From Gibbula magus (lineage: Eukaryota > Mollusca > Gastropoda > Trochida > Trochidae): 64,000 nt of DNA. The notes below the pieces were generated by a model. It did no database searches and had not been told where the DNA came from. It worked only from the letters and a program-made list of their open reading frames with translations. The DNA is taken from contig OW388289.1 of the NCBI GenBank assembly GCA_936450465.1, positions 70,740,420-70,804,419 of the forward strand. Direction: 5' to 3'. Positions 12,752 through 24,336 of the stretch are shown here, piece after piece. Made by a program: the position numbers and the translations under genes. The stretch's first letter is position 1. Every line of letters starts with the position of its first letter.

Positions 12752-12780
12752 CAGGGGAAATCTTTATTGAACGCCCCTCG
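12752..12780 (-). repeat. right terminal inverted repeat of mariner
   Basis: It begins TCAGGGGAAATC and ends GAACGCCCCTCG just before the TA at 12781. It is the mate of 11606-11632. Confidence 0.9.
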
Positions 12781-12782
12781 TA

Positions 12783-14250
12783 CATCTTAGACGTGTCCTT
12801 TGAAATATCTTCTAAATTGGTGACAGTAACGATACATCACACAAAGATAGTTTTGTGACTGCCAATCAAAATTATTTTGTTTTTTCAAAGAATTTCAAAT
12901 CATATTATTTCAAATTTAATTTGAAGTTGTCTTATATGAGCTTGCTGCTTCAACAATTTCATATACGAGTAAATATATTTTTTAAATTGTACATTAAATT
13001 GGTTATTTCATTAAAAACGATGTCGATGTAACGAGTAAAAGATAAAATATTGCACAGTTACATCCTTTGGGAGAACGCTAACATGTTATTTTGGATAATT
13101 TATTTCAGCTATCTTGGAACGACTTTATTTGATTACTGTGGCAACATTTTTTTTAAAGAAAAAAACTATTTTACGTGATTTGTTTTAAATAGCAGATCCA
13201 AATTGTCCAGGAATTATTAGTTTTCTTATAAAAACAGGTTTTTTACTGTTCCATTGATAACCAGAACATGTTTTACTGCATAAAAGGTTTGAAATACTAA
13301 TACTTATGTGATAAGACTTTATGATTATAATAATATTGCCTTATTAAAACGAATTTACGCTCATAAAAAACAAACAAAGATCGTTTCATAAGAAAAACAT
13401 ACTTTTCAGTAAAGTGCAACTACAGACCACATTTAAGTATGATATAGTTGATTTGTTGGAGGATATTCTCAATCTCCATTTAACTAATTTAAAACATAAA
13501 CAAAATATTTTTTTAATAATGAGATTCATAATCGTAAATCAAATATCAACCCCTACTGAGGCGAGGTGAAAACAGTATTCCTTGTATCTGGAATTAAAAA
13601 AATCAGTTAATGCACATAAATATTGGGGTATATTTTGTTGCACAAAATCTGTTGCACTGCCCTTTTCTTACATTATTTTCACATGTAGATGAGCAAAACT
13701 AGATGCGTTGAAAGCTATACGTACCAGTTGTGATGCTTGCATGAGAAAAGAACGAAATTATAATTTATCCTTTTAAAGATCTGATGAAATGCATTTTTCT
13801 GAAGAATGACAGATGATTACCTCTACGTATATTGTACATCGGAATCAATTGAGCAGAAAATCGAGGCAATATACACTTGCAATTGATAATTAAAACGATT
13901 TTACTTCACCCATTTTAACCCTAGCGCAATCAGCTTGGCGATTCATTTTGTAAATGCTCACTGAGGCGTGACTGTGATAAGCGACAGGCGGGGCGGCTAG
14001 ACAGCTACTCCGCCGGTGTCTCGTTAATTAATTAATGATGATTATCACTGCCACTAAATGAATTTATGAGGTGTATTACATCGCCAAAAAGACATGTTTA
14101 TGTAACAATTGTGTAATTGTCATCTGCGGAATTACCAAGTTGGATATCTAAACATTCGATACATGGGAAATTTAAGTTGGTTTATTGAAGATTTCTTTGT
14201 GAAATTAACAATTAAAATGTTGCGAAATTACGTTGAATTATGACTATCGG
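12783..14250. other. AT-rich non-coding DNA with one GC-richer block
   Basis: No gene seen. About 13905-14145 stands out: a GC-rich core (GCGACAGGCGGGGCGGC near 13980) is followed by TTAATTAATTAATGATGATT (14024-14043), a dense run of homeodomain-like sites. This is the kind of sequence found in conserved enhancers, but conservation cannot be judged here. Confidence 0.4.
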
Positions 14251-14269
14251 CGAAAATCAGATTCCTCCT

Positions 14270-14375
14270 GATACGTCACAGACGTCATCCCTTCAGGGGC
14301 CACACCCCCGCAGACTTTCATTCTGGTCGCCGGGGCTAAATAAGGCGGTTTTTTAAAAAGCCATATATAATATAT
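14270..14375 (+). promoter_or_regulatory. promoter-like cluster (CRE, GC-box, CArG, TATA)
   Basis: Within about 100 bp lie two CRE-like half or full sites (TACGTCA at 14272-14278 and GACGTCAT at 14281-14288), CCACACCCCCGC (about 14300-14311; KLF/Egr-type), CTAAATAAGG (14336-14345; near a CArG/SRF site) and CATATATAATATA (about 14362-14374; TATA-like). This order resembles immediate-early gene promoters. No coding exon was identified downstream, so the assignment rests on motifs alone. Confidence 0.3.
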
Positions 14376-15115
14376 TTATGGACCGATTTCAGAAATTTAA
14401 AATCGAGCAATTGTCAAATTGACATCCCATTTTAATGAATCCGACCATATTGACCATATATCATTTCATCTATCCTTTAAAACAATTCCATTCTCAAAAT
14501 GTTAGTTTTTAAACCTTTTTTCTCAAAATGACAAAACCTTGAGGTTTTTGTTATATTTCAATTATTTATTTGATAAAATATATGTTCACTATTATGAATG
14601 TACCTATATATTTATGCATGCCAACAATCAGCAAAGGATAAACATCTAGCCACATCCGAGAGCATTTATTCAAAATTTCAAAGGTGTATTGCATGTTTCA
14701 CTTGTCGAATTCCAATTTCTTTATTTCTCACGGTGTATTAACGGTGGTACATGAGCTATTTAGATAACACATAATTATCAAACAAAACAAAATTGCCAAG
14801 ATAGACAAAGGCAGTACAGAATGATGATAACTACAAAATTAACTACAGTTTATTAATGAACTAATGTTTAAAAATTTTAAAGCGATAGTTATTGTTTTGA
14901 AAAAATACGGATCAGAATCTTTTTAAAAATAATATTAATAAATTTTGCAAGTTACCTGGTGTCCAGATTTGACATAAGTTTTTTAAATGTTTAAGATTGC
15001 TTCCAGTAAAATACTAATTGTAGATTACCTGTGTCTGCTGGTGTTGGAGAGCCTCGCATATTAGTCGGTTGTGAACTCAATGGCGGTGAAGTTAAAACAG
15101 ATTATATATTTACAC
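14376..15115. other. AT-rich non-coding DNA
   Basis: Nothing recognisable between the promoter-like cluster and the inverted-repeat element at 15119. Confidence 0.55.
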
Positions 15116-15118
15116 GTT

Positions 15119-15431
15119 CTGAGGCGTGTTCAGAACAGCGAGTACTCCCGCTTCCGAATGACAACGAGTTCGCGCGTACTCGCGAATACATGCGTGACCA
15201 CTTTGCAGCAGTCTCGCCAAGAGAGTATTTACGATCCAAGATGGAGTCGCGTGTCGCAAAGTTTGATTACCACATTTTTCGTTCTTTTATTATCCTATCA
15301 ATTGAAATTTGGTCGGTTGCTATGTGCAAGTAACCTATTTTGTTCCCAATGGTGATGATATTCTGAAATTATTTTGGGAATTACTCGCGACGTCAGTTTC
15401 CGTTCAGGAGCCCGTCCTGAACACGCCTCTT
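15119..15431. mobile_element. MITE-like element with 16-bp inverted ends
   Basis: GAGGCGTGTTCAGAAC at the left (about 15120-15135) is matched at the right by the reverse complement GTCCTGAACACGCCTC (about 15414-15429), 15 of 16 bases. The roughly 310-bp interior is less AT-rich and creates two overlapping open frames of 94-100 codons, which I attribute to the repeat. The target duplication is unclear. Confidence 0.6.
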
Positions 15432-15449
15432 ATCTATAAGATATACATG

Positions 15450-15560
15450 TATGTGCATACTAATATACTAATGTACTAATGTATGGGTATGTGTATGTAT
15501 GTGGTGTAGACAGGTACTAATGCACTAATGTACTAATGTATGGGTATGTGCGTATATGTA
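15450..15560. repeat. minisatellite (ACTAATGT words)
   Basis: ACTAATGTACTAATGTATGG followed by GTATGTG-type sequence occurs twice, around 15470-15500 and 15525-15552, within a TATG-rich stretch that leads into the GT microsatellite. Confidence 0.7.
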
Positions 15561-15572
15561 TGTATTGTATAC

Positions 15573-15574
<2 letters not shown>

Positions 15575-15634
<60 letters not shown>
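15575..15634. repeat. (GT)n microsatellite
   Basis: Uninterrupted GT dinucleotides for about 60 bp. Confidence 0.98.
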
Positions 15635-15636
<2 letters not shown>

Positions 15637-15772
15637 CTTCCAATTATATGTATTATAGTATTATATGAGATCTTAATGTATTGTCTCTTGTAGCCTTTTG
15701 GCGGCTTTTACATTTTTAATGTATGTATTATTGAAATATTTTTGAATGTAAGAGATGAGACAAAAATAAACA

Positions 15773-15933
<161 letters not shown>

Positions 15934-15959
15934 AGCATTACTCTCCGCCGCCCTGTGTC

Positions 15960-18380
15960 AGTTGACAATATATGGTAAATCGTAAAATAAGCATATGTAT
16001 CGATTTTGCAATGAAAATGTAGAAAACAGATTCATCTTTAAATGTGTCATAGCAAAAGCCTTTAGAGCTGGTGTTATCTCTTCAAGGAACCTATAGCTAC
16101 TGTGCATTTAACCTTTCAGTACATCGACTTTTCTTCACTTGGCCTACCCCAGTTTGCCAAGTTCTCTGCCCAGCAGTAATGCTATTTACCTTGATTCTGG
16201 ACGAAATTAGGGTGTAGGCCAAATACGGACCAGAGAGTACACCATCAAACGGTCTTCACCTGTCCGTCGACACACCTGTTCAACTCCCAGTGCGCTTGGC
16301 TAAAAATCTTTTATAAAAATGGCATGTATCAAATACAGAATATCAGAGATTTCCTTGAACATTTTTGCATAATTTGGTCACTATATCCAACGAGAAATCT
16401 AAAACATACCCATCTAAAAAACATAGTTAAGTAAATGCTACAACCTTGAGAACATTAAACCATTAGCACCTCATCAAGAGGTCTTCACCTGTTGACACAC
16501 CTGTTAGACTCATACCAGCGCCAGGTGAAAATATCCTTCCTTCTTGAATTCCAAACCAACTCCCATCCTCTTTTCATATTGAATTATTTGGTTTGTTGTT
16601 GTTTTCTGGGAAAGATAGAGTGATATATTTACTGAGTCAATACACATGTTTATGTATAATCAGCTCTTCAGGTGTATCCATAACAAGCATGCCTCTTGCT
16701 TACGTGAGGTGGCGCTGTGTACGCACACGACGTAGGTACAACAACGTATAAATGAAGGTGATATACTAAACGTAGGTCTGGCTTCAACTTCTGGACACAT
16801 CATTTACCACACGCTGTTATTGGACTTGGTGTTGTATTATGTAAATAAAGAATACCAGTAGCTGTCCCTGTCACGATGTTTTTAATGAAATGAGTGAACG
16901 GCCTGTTAGCAAACAAGCGAAAGTACTCGTTTCTGAGTTCAGCACCTCGTTCATATTACCATAGTACACACACGCTTACATCGTGACATCTTGTCTAACC
17001 AGTATGATCTCGTGTCTGTCGGCAACTCCTGACACAATGTGTAATAGAATAATTGTAAATTGAAAACAGTAAAATAACTGTTTTCATAAATACGTACACG
17101 TCTATTAGACACAATAGCTCACTATAGTAGAGCTTCGACCGACATGTATACCAAAAGATAACGGAAGATTCACTGCTTGGTCTTACAACAAAATTTGAAT
17201 TTTTGTGGATTGGGACAAATGCCATCTACTTTGTGGCGATTTGTATTTAATAGAATGCAAATATAAGTTATTTCTGACACATGTATTTCCTTATTTCACA
17301 ACATATTTGTTGGACAAAACCAGTATTCTTAAAGAATACTGAATCACAAACTAAACATGAACGATATAACTCATCATAACCAAAATTAAGAATGAATTCA
17401 AGATATGAACAACATTTGATGAAAAAATACCTTTAACACACAAAAAAATGTAAAACTTAAACTTTCTCAGCATGTACAGGCAAAACAACTCAATCCTATT
17501 AAGCTCTATGTACAAGAATGTTTTTTGCCAACATGATGTGTAATATATCACAAGTTAAAAAAACTAACTATTGAATTTCATCTTACTGTAGTACAAGCCA
17601 TGCTGCCTGATGGATCAATTGGACCGAATAACGCACAAGGTTCCTATCTGTTGTCATCTCTCTGGTGTTAAAACAACTCACGCCAGATGAACCCCAAACC
17701 TTTCCTCTAGATTTTCAATGATAAAGCTTAACGTAGAGACAGAGTAATTGCTTGGAAACGACAGAGACACACAGGTAAACATCGTTTACATGCTCTGCAA
17801 GAAGGTTAAAGAGATCACAATATCTTAAAAGTGTTTGGTTTTGTGGGGGTTTTTTTAAACAAAATTGTTCATAAGGTACAAATGTTGTTTCTTCAAGAGT
17901 TTGGTAAGCAATACAGCAGGTTTCAGAAGATACGTTAATGGAGATGTGAAGTGTTGATAATTTCATCTCTAAACTTTGATTTTATTAGTTTCTAATCTCA
18001 TGTGTTGTACATCCAGATATATGTTTGTATAGGTAATTATCCTATGATGTCGATATGAACAAAAAAGCACTTCTAAATTAAATTCAAATTATAAACTTCT
18101 TGTTTAACGTTTGTGCTATTTTCAGTGATAAAGAACGTCGAAACACTCTATTCATGTATCTTGGTTTTTTTTATCTACATATGTTAAAAAACCTTGCGTC
18201 TGGTTTGTATTTGATCTATTGCAAACAGGCTGTTCAGTTTAATCAATGGCATCTTATCTACAAAACAATCTATTTACACTAAACATTTTTTTTCTGATTC
18301 TTCGTTCGAAATGGAAGTAATCAAATATTAAAGAATATGGATTTATAAATACAAACAGACTCTAATCTTAATTTGCTTTT
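15960..18380. other. non-coding DNA with a weak duplication and an LTR-like block
   Basis: GGTCTTCACCTGT followed by GACACACCTGTT occurs near 16254-16280 and again near 16480-16506, each ahead of a GCGC-containing stretch, which suggests an old roughly 225-bp duplication. At about 16673-16875 a TATAAATG word (16747) and an AATAAA word (16844) lie about 95 bp apart, as in a solo LTR or a small promoter-to-poly(A) unit; no flanking duplication was found. Otherwise AT-rich and unassigned. Confidence 0.35.

Positions 18381-18382
<2 letters not shown>

Positions 18383-18443
<61 letters not shown>
18383..18443. repeat. (AT)n microsatellite
   Basis: About 61 bp of uninterrupted AT; the Ile-Tyr open frame through it is an artefact. 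Confidence 0.98.
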
Positions 18444-18446
<3 letters not shown>

Positions 18447-18508
18447 CACATGCATTTTTTAATATATCCATCCTGTTCAATGATTATTTGTATCGACGAA
18501 ACTGCTTT

Positions 18509-18663
18509 TACCCTGATTCCCTAAGCGCAGTAACTCTCGTTTTTGCTATAAATCTTTCAGATTATAGGGCAGCAACAAACCGACAAACCATTGACATTTA
18601 CGTGCTATGAGTAACTATAAACCTACAGCAATACAACAGTTATAGGGCTCAGGGAATCAAGGT
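18509..18663. repeat. inverted repeat, possible MITE
   Basis: TACCCTGATTCCCTAAGC (about 18509-18526) matches the reverse complement of GCTCAGGGAATCAAGGTA (about 18646-18663) at 16 of 18 bases. The short interior has no coding content. Confidence 0.5.
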
Positions 18664-19996
18664 ATTGTGGTAGGGAAGCGGATACAAGTACACTGATGGA
18701 GCAGGATGATATATATCTAAAACTCCGAGTAACATCGACCGAACCCCTCATATCTTTTTCTAAACAGTTCTCGATAATATATGAAAAAAATCAGAATCTT
18801 TTCAATGTCTAAAAACGTTTCATACCATTATCGAACAATTTCACAAAATTCACATTATCAGATTTCACAGATTTCTCATCAAACCCGAAATAAAGATTTC
18901 ATTTGAAGTCAGGCTCTTTTTCCCTGTCAGAGAAAAGCAAATATCTGGTTTCCTCAGCGTGTTCTCACTCCAAACTGCATCTAATGCCTGTATTCTACCA
19001 TTTTCCAAAGGCGCCAATCAAATCCAGGATGCTGCCTCTGATAAAGGATGTGTTTTGCAAGAGCCACAGCAGATAAAAAGGCAAGAAAACAAATGCTTGT
19101 AACAGATCAACAGACACATCCATTATCAGATGGGAATGTGATCAGAACACTACAGGCTGGCTCACAGTCTCCTAAATCACGTCTTAAAGAGATAGTTCCA
19201 CAGAGATTGGATTCAACATGGTAATTGTAGTGATTTGGGGTTTAGATACTCTTTATTTTCAAATAGAAATTTGGCGATGTGACGAGACGAAGTGAGATAT
19301 AACTTGGGCTTAAACATCAAATAAATGAGCTAAGAAAAAAAGGGAATCTAGCAATGATAATATGTGAAAATAAATATTCTCTATGGTTGATAACAGTATG
19401 TTGTCATGGGGAAAAGAGTTTCAGGGAATAACAATTAATAGACGAGTTAACGGTAGATTTTGGAATCTCGTGAAGGTCAAGATTTGAAGGTCTAAATGTT
19501 TTCACAGGATTGTACTTGGAGAATATGTTCGTTAGTCGTTGATACTACACATGAGTGAGAATACACCCTTGCATTGTAGGAACTTCAAAAGACGTGGAAC
19601 TGCTTCTTTGCTAAGCTGATGAGTCAAGTGTTCTGCACCTTCTGGAGCTTTATCAGTAGTTCTCTGGTAAGCACAATACTGTTAAAGTAGTCCAATCATG
19701 TTCGGACTAAAGAGCAAACGCTGTGACAAATGGTTTTAAGATGGTGGTTGCAGCTTTTCTAGTTTTGGTAACCTAGCTCTCCAGATTCATATATCATAGT
19801 CAATGACTGTACTGAGGAGGTTTCTTAAAACAGAAGAAACCACAATGAAGTTGTCATTTGTACAGCTGCTTTTACTGGTCACGTGTTCGTGTTGTTCTGT
19901 CTTCATACTGCTGAGCACCAAGGAAGCATGTGCAACAATGTCTTTCTGAATATTACAGTTATTCTCTTCTAAACTGGTGAAATATTTCACTCAACT
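18664..19996. other. non-coding or untranslated DNA
   Basis: No assigned gene. On the minus strand a poly(A)-signal word AATAAA occurs at about 19250, some 750 bp beyond the candidate stop codon at 19997-19999, so part of this could be a 3' untranslated region. Open minus-strand stretches near 18890-19060 are too weak to call. Confidence 0.3.
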
Positions 19997-20084
19997 TTAC
20001 AGATTCCGAGAACGGTTCTCCTTCTTCTGAAAGTTATTGAGAGGGGGTTCATAAACAGCCTCATTATCACGATCATATATATTT
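19997..20084 (-). CDS. weak candidate terminal exon
   Basis: On the minus strand a pyrimidine-rich tract ending in GTGACAG (just above 20084) resembles a 3' splice site. The following 88 nt read as a charged tail ending RNIYDRDNEAVYEPPLNN and then FQKKENRSRNL before a TAA. It would be a cytoplasmic-type C terminus of unknown family. No upstream exon with matching phase was proven. Confidence 0.2.
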
Positions 20085-21150
20085 CTGTCACAAATTATCA
20101 AAAAGATAAAAGACAAGTCCATATTTTCTTTACGCTCATAAAGTAATGTTCAAATGAACTCCATTTTCAGATCCAGATATTCAGAAAAAAATATTCAAAA
20201 TCCATTATTCGTTGGGGTCTATCCACCATTATCAGTTTAATGTTTCAGTTCAAAATAATATCTGTCAGTATCACTGATCATCAGGTACACTTCATTCAAT
20301 GAACAAATATAATTATCATAGCAAGCATTGCTGATGACTTGACTTCCACATTGTAAACACAGATGACAATAATAATAAAAAATAAGAAACTGTCGTTTCT
20401 CAGTCAATAGTTCCTTTTTTGGGTAATGTGACTGATTTTCCAATGTTTTTATTCTGACGCTGTCAGACTCGTAGCCCCAAGAATCCTTGTTATTGTCTTC
20501 TTTATCATTAATGTGTGGTATGCAAGAAAGGAAAATCTGTCTAGTGTGGCACATTGAAGGACCTGTGTATTTTAAACAAAATTATTTAGACTTGATGTAA
20601 TATGAACATCATTTCTCATGTTGTGATTTTTCTAGTGAGTGATAAATTAATTTATAACAGAAATATGAACATGCTTAATTTGTTTGTAAATAAAAGAATT
20701 CAAGGGCTATTTAATAATCATAATATTATAGCTTCAGAACCTGATAATTATTTTCCTTCTTTTTTTTTTTTTAATATTTCACATATAAATAATTGTAAAA
20801 GTAAGTGTAGGGTTATTTGATTGCTCCATTTTGTATGTCTCTTAACTATTTTGTTACAATTTAAAAAGACAATTTGAGTTACCCGAAATCTTCATAAACG
20901 TTTTAAAATCTCTTATCAAAGAAGATTTTGCAAACACTACCGGTAGTCAACATTTCAACCAAAATCAAATCACCAAAACAGATATACCATCCAAATGTCC
21001 ATTACAAATTTTAAATCAAGTCACTGAAAAGCAGAATATGAATTTATTAGTTATTTCTTTTAATGTAAAAAAAAATCCAACAAGACATCAATTCCATTCC
21101 AACATCCCTTCAACAAAAATATTTTCATGTGAAACCAATTTCACAGAGAC
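20085..21150. other. AT-rich DNA, unassigned
   Basis: A minus-strand open frame of 105 codons (20237-20554) has no family features and no good donor site. A T run lies near 20760. Confidence 0.4.
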
Positions 21151-21339
21151 TTAGTACAAGTCTACCAAATCTTCTAAGGATATCATCCATGAACTTTTCC
21201 TGATTTTCGGGCTATTACATGGATGAAGCTGAGTTTGAGGAGAGCTGTTGGATACACTATACACAGAGTATAAACCCTCGGAGCTGCTACACCCACCAGC
21301 ATAGCAACCATATCTGACCCATACTTGACAGCTTTTTGC
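21151..21339 (-). CDS. weak candidate terminal exon
   Basis: On the minus strand a pyrimidine-rich stretch ends in ATGGTAG at 21340, then 62 codons are open to a TAA at 21151-21153. The peptide starts AKSCQVWVRYGCYAGG, continues with a Ser/Tyr-rich part (CSSSEGLYSVYSVSNSS) and ends EDLVDLY. It resembles a receptor or channel tail in composition only. A second frame in the same stretch is also open and hydrophobic, so coding status is doubtful. Confidence 0.2.
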   Translation of the reverse strand, partial: AKSCQVWVRYGCYAGGCSSSEGLYSVYSVSNSSPQTQLHPCNSPKIRKSSWMISLEDLVDLY

Positions 21340-23460
21340 CTACCATGTCAAACCGACAGAAGAGATGTTTGGTAGAAGGTAAAACAACACTTTAGCTGCC
21401 ATTCTGGAATCCCCGAGCTTCTAGATCAAAGTCATGTTTTATGTTTCCAGCTGCACTTTTAATTGAACTTGCTGTAACTGCTTTTCCTGAAAGCATCAAT
21501 TATAAGTTTCTGTACAGACCACCATGTACTGGAACAGTTTGGAAAGTTTAACAGTCAGGAAAATGGTCAAATCTAATCATGGTTTGATAGATGCACCAGA
21601 ATTCTTTGGAACAAATTTGTTCAAGTAATTATATATACTCTGAACTTGAAAACAACTTTTTTAACAAGAATTTACTGGGATAACCATGATACAAAAACTT
21701 CAAATGGTATTTAATGAAATAAAAATATCTGAAAGCATCCATCACATTATTAAAGTTTGGTTATGGATCAAATTGACTTACCTTTTACATGTGCATCAGA
21801 TCAATATTTATATTTCTATGTATGTAATTACTGCTAATACATATAATTATTATTTATCAAACAAATGTCGCCTATCAATCAAATAAATAATTAAAGTCTC
21901 AAATATATGGATTCAGCTTTTAAGATTCATCTTCCACAATTTCAATATTAATTCTTCAAAACGAAAATGAGAGAATTGCCAATATATAACAGAATTATTT
22001 TTTGGTAAAACATCTATCAATGTGAGTATTCAAAAATAAGATTAGTACATCTTGTTAGTTTTATTTTTTGAAAAAAAAAACATCTTTAATATCAATATGT
22101 TTTTACAGAATATCTTGAAAATAAAAGTTATGTATCTTGATGTTGTGAGGTTATTTACCGATAGGCTTTCCTTAATGTATATACGGTACTTGTTTTGTTA
22201 AGTCAATTTGTCGGTAAGTTTGGTTAGACAACTGTAGATGATACAGGTATGCTTCATAGGATGAAAAGTATGTTTCTAAAATAAAACTTAGAGACAAAAC
22301 ATGCTTACACTCCATGTCATACTAATAGGCCATTTTCAAACTCGTTTCAAACATTCTCTATTCACAGTGAAATTTCTCCTTCTATATCCGACAATGTAGA
22401 TTAGTGTTGTAAAGCCACAATATACCTGTTTACAACCTGTACTCTATGAATTACAAATGTTTGTAGCTTTTAGAAGGATGTTCTGATTTCAACCATGAAG
22501 GTACCTACCTCTTTTAGCCAAGATAAACATCAACCTCTGTTGTCTGCTTTGATTTTCAACCTTTCCATTCTCAAAACATTATCTATGGTCTAAGTTGTTT
22601 GTTTCTATTTTCATATAATTTACCCATTTCCAAATAAAGCTTAGCTTTTACTAATTTCTTACCATATATTTTCATATGAAAAACTTTGAAACTGAATGTT
22701 GATGAAGTTAAATCGAATAAAAAGGTAACGCAAAAATGAGTGGGATAAATATGAACCAATTTATGATGTCAATAACAAATATTATTTTTTTAATATTCTT
22801 CTGTTTTATGTAAAAGCTGGAACTGGCAAAATCTAAAATATCAATTAAAGTCTTATAAAAGATGTTTTTCTTACACATTCCTTTTTTAAACAGTTTGATT
22901 TCTGGGTTATTGACCACAGTTTGCCATGGAGAGAAAATCAATAATAAGAAACAACATTTTGAAATAGTAAAAAGTTTTATAAACAAGTGAAATATCTCAT
23001 TGGCACATTTGCATTTGTTTGTTAGGGCCATGTGATTTTAAGAATTTACACAATTTATTTTAAATAATGCAGAAATTAACCAACATTTCAATTCAAAACA
23101 AATCAATTTTTAAAGATAATCTAGGTCATAAAGAAAAGAAAAATAATGATTCAGCATTACAAGGTTTACTGAAGGCTACAAAACAAGAAACATATCATAC
23201 TTCAGCATTATGTCAAAAGGGATTGGCACTAATCTTTTCTTCAGCTGTATTGACATTTTTCTTTCCAGGTTCTTCTCAGAAGAAACTACCAGAACATCCA
23301 CCAACTGAAGGTCATGAAATGTTTGTTTAAACATGGGAGACTATGGTTGGTTACATTTGTCATATGAGTTGTTCATAACTTACATCTACCTCCAAAGGAG
23401 GTATATCTATTACATGTCGATCGAAAAAAAATTAAATAATTATTGTGTATATTTGTGTGA
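21340..23460. other. AT-rich DNA, unassigned
   Basis: A minus-strand donor-like site (AAAGAG then GTAGGT, plus 22511 to about 22504) follows a short open stretch, but its phase does not match the neighbouring candidates. A plus-strand acceptor-like tract (TTTTTCTTTCCAG, ending near 23268) precedes a short open stretch to a TAA at 23328-23330. Both are below my threshold for a gene call. Confidence 0.35.
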
Positions 23461-23467
23461 TATTCCC

Positions 23468-23700
23468 TGCATTCTGTAATGTGGCATTCCTAAAACAAGG
23501 AATCCTTTTTACAAAAACTTTCACTTGTAAAGCAAGATGACTTTTTATCAAAATCAGGTCAAACAAAATTGTAAAAACTTGTCGGTGACTATTTGTACCA
23601 TTTTTATGATCTTTCTCTGCATACTGTAACTTGGCATTCCTAATACCAAGAGTTCTTCTGGCCAAAAACTTCCACTTGTAAAGCAAGATGGCAGCTGGGA
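23468..23700. repeat. 154-bp tandem duplication
   Basis: CTGTAA-TGGCATTCCTAA-ACAAG and ACTT-CACTTGTAAAGCAAGATG occur in the same order at about 23468-23545 and again at about 23622-23698. The upper copy lies inside the candidate exon at 23590-23750; the lower copy has an in-frame stop relative to it. Confidence 0.8.
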
Positions 23701-23750
23701 ATGTCATCAGAATACCCCAGAACATTACAATGTCAGTGAACCAGACCCAC
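23590..23750 (-). CDS. weak candidate exon with one transmembrane helix
   Basis: Read on the minus strand from 23750, after AG at 23752-23751, the frame gives WVWFTDIVMFWGILMTFPAA followed by ILLYKWKFLARRTLGIRN. This is a hydrophobic helix of about 21 residues with a basic inner flank, as in a type I membrane protein. It joins in phase to the candidate exon at 24161-24336, which ends AG and needs one more base (AG plus G). The acceptor tract is poor and no 3' donor is convincing. Protein family not recognised. Confidence 0.22.
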
Positions 23751-24160
23751 CTATCTATAGAGTTGTGTGTAACACACTACACAATGTGGCTGCCTAACAA
23801 CAAACACAGGCTCCCTTACTTAGTAATCACATTTACATCTGATTGTAAATGCCGTTGATAATAACAAGCATTGTCTTTTTTAAAGAGAGGCTTCATCCTG
23901 GCATTGTTTTTGAGAGATGGCAGATATTTGCTTGGCAACCACTGAAAATGAAATTATTTTGTAATTTCTAACTTCTAACTTTGTCTTTTTCTGTTCCATC
24001 TTCAGACCACCCTTGATTTCCTTCAAACTGAACTGAAAATAATTCATTTCTATATCAATGTCGTTGACCTAAATATTTTCAGCTGGATATACATGTACAC
24101 ATATCGAAATATCTTTCAAACAAAATGTTTTAGAAACTATGTTAATACCAGTATATTCAC
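23751..24160. other. candidate intron or non-coding DNA
   Basis: It separates the two minus-strand candidate exons. No repeat was recognised. Confidence 0.3.
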
Positions 24161-24336
24161 CTGTGAGGGAGGTCAAGCAGAATTAGAGTTCGATTTGTTG
24201 TCATATTCCTTGGGTAGTTAGATCTTTTGTTTGGTATTCTTGAGACTTCTTCATGTACTTGAAATGATGCATCTAAGCAGTTATCAGACATTTGTCTCTG
24301 AAATATCGCTGTCATTTCATTGCTTACCATCCTCAT
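24161..24336 (-). CDS. weak candidate exon ending at a good donor
   Basis: On the minus strand the frame opens at ATG (24336-24334) with an in-frame TGA two codons upstream. It runs 58 codons, from MRMVSNEMTAIFQRQMSDN through FQVHEEVSRIPNKRSN to LILLDLPH, and ends CACAG before GTGAAT (24160-24155), a good 5' splice site. Two Asn-X-Ser/Thr-like sites near the end (NMTTNRT) would fit an outside face ahead of the helix in the next candidate exon. No family match is recognised. It may be chance. Confidence 0.22.

Larger units (their letters stand above)
11606..12780 (+). mobile_element. mariner-family DNA transposon, inactive
   Basis: Terminal inverted repeats of about 27 bp bound the element. 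The left end reads GGGCGTTCAATAAA then ATTTCCCCTGA; the right end is its reverse complement with two or three differences. TA dinucleotides at 11604-11605 and 12781-12782 are the expected mariner target duplication. Inside is a broken transposase on the plus strand. The element is 1175 bp, about 190 bp of which is a secondary insertion (12310-12502), so the mariner part is well short of the usual 1.3 kb and has lost transposase coding sequence. Confidence 0.92.

Noticed and set aside
15031..15355. Two overlapping open frames of 94-100 codons
   Set aside because: They lie within or across the inverted-repeat element at 15119-15431.
18380..18610. Ile-Tyr repeat open frame
   Set aside because: Translation of the AT microsatellite.
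23067..23330. 87-codon plus-strand frame with an internal acceptor-like TTTCCAG
   Set aside because: The acceptor looks good, but only about 20 codons follow and no upstream exon could be joined.
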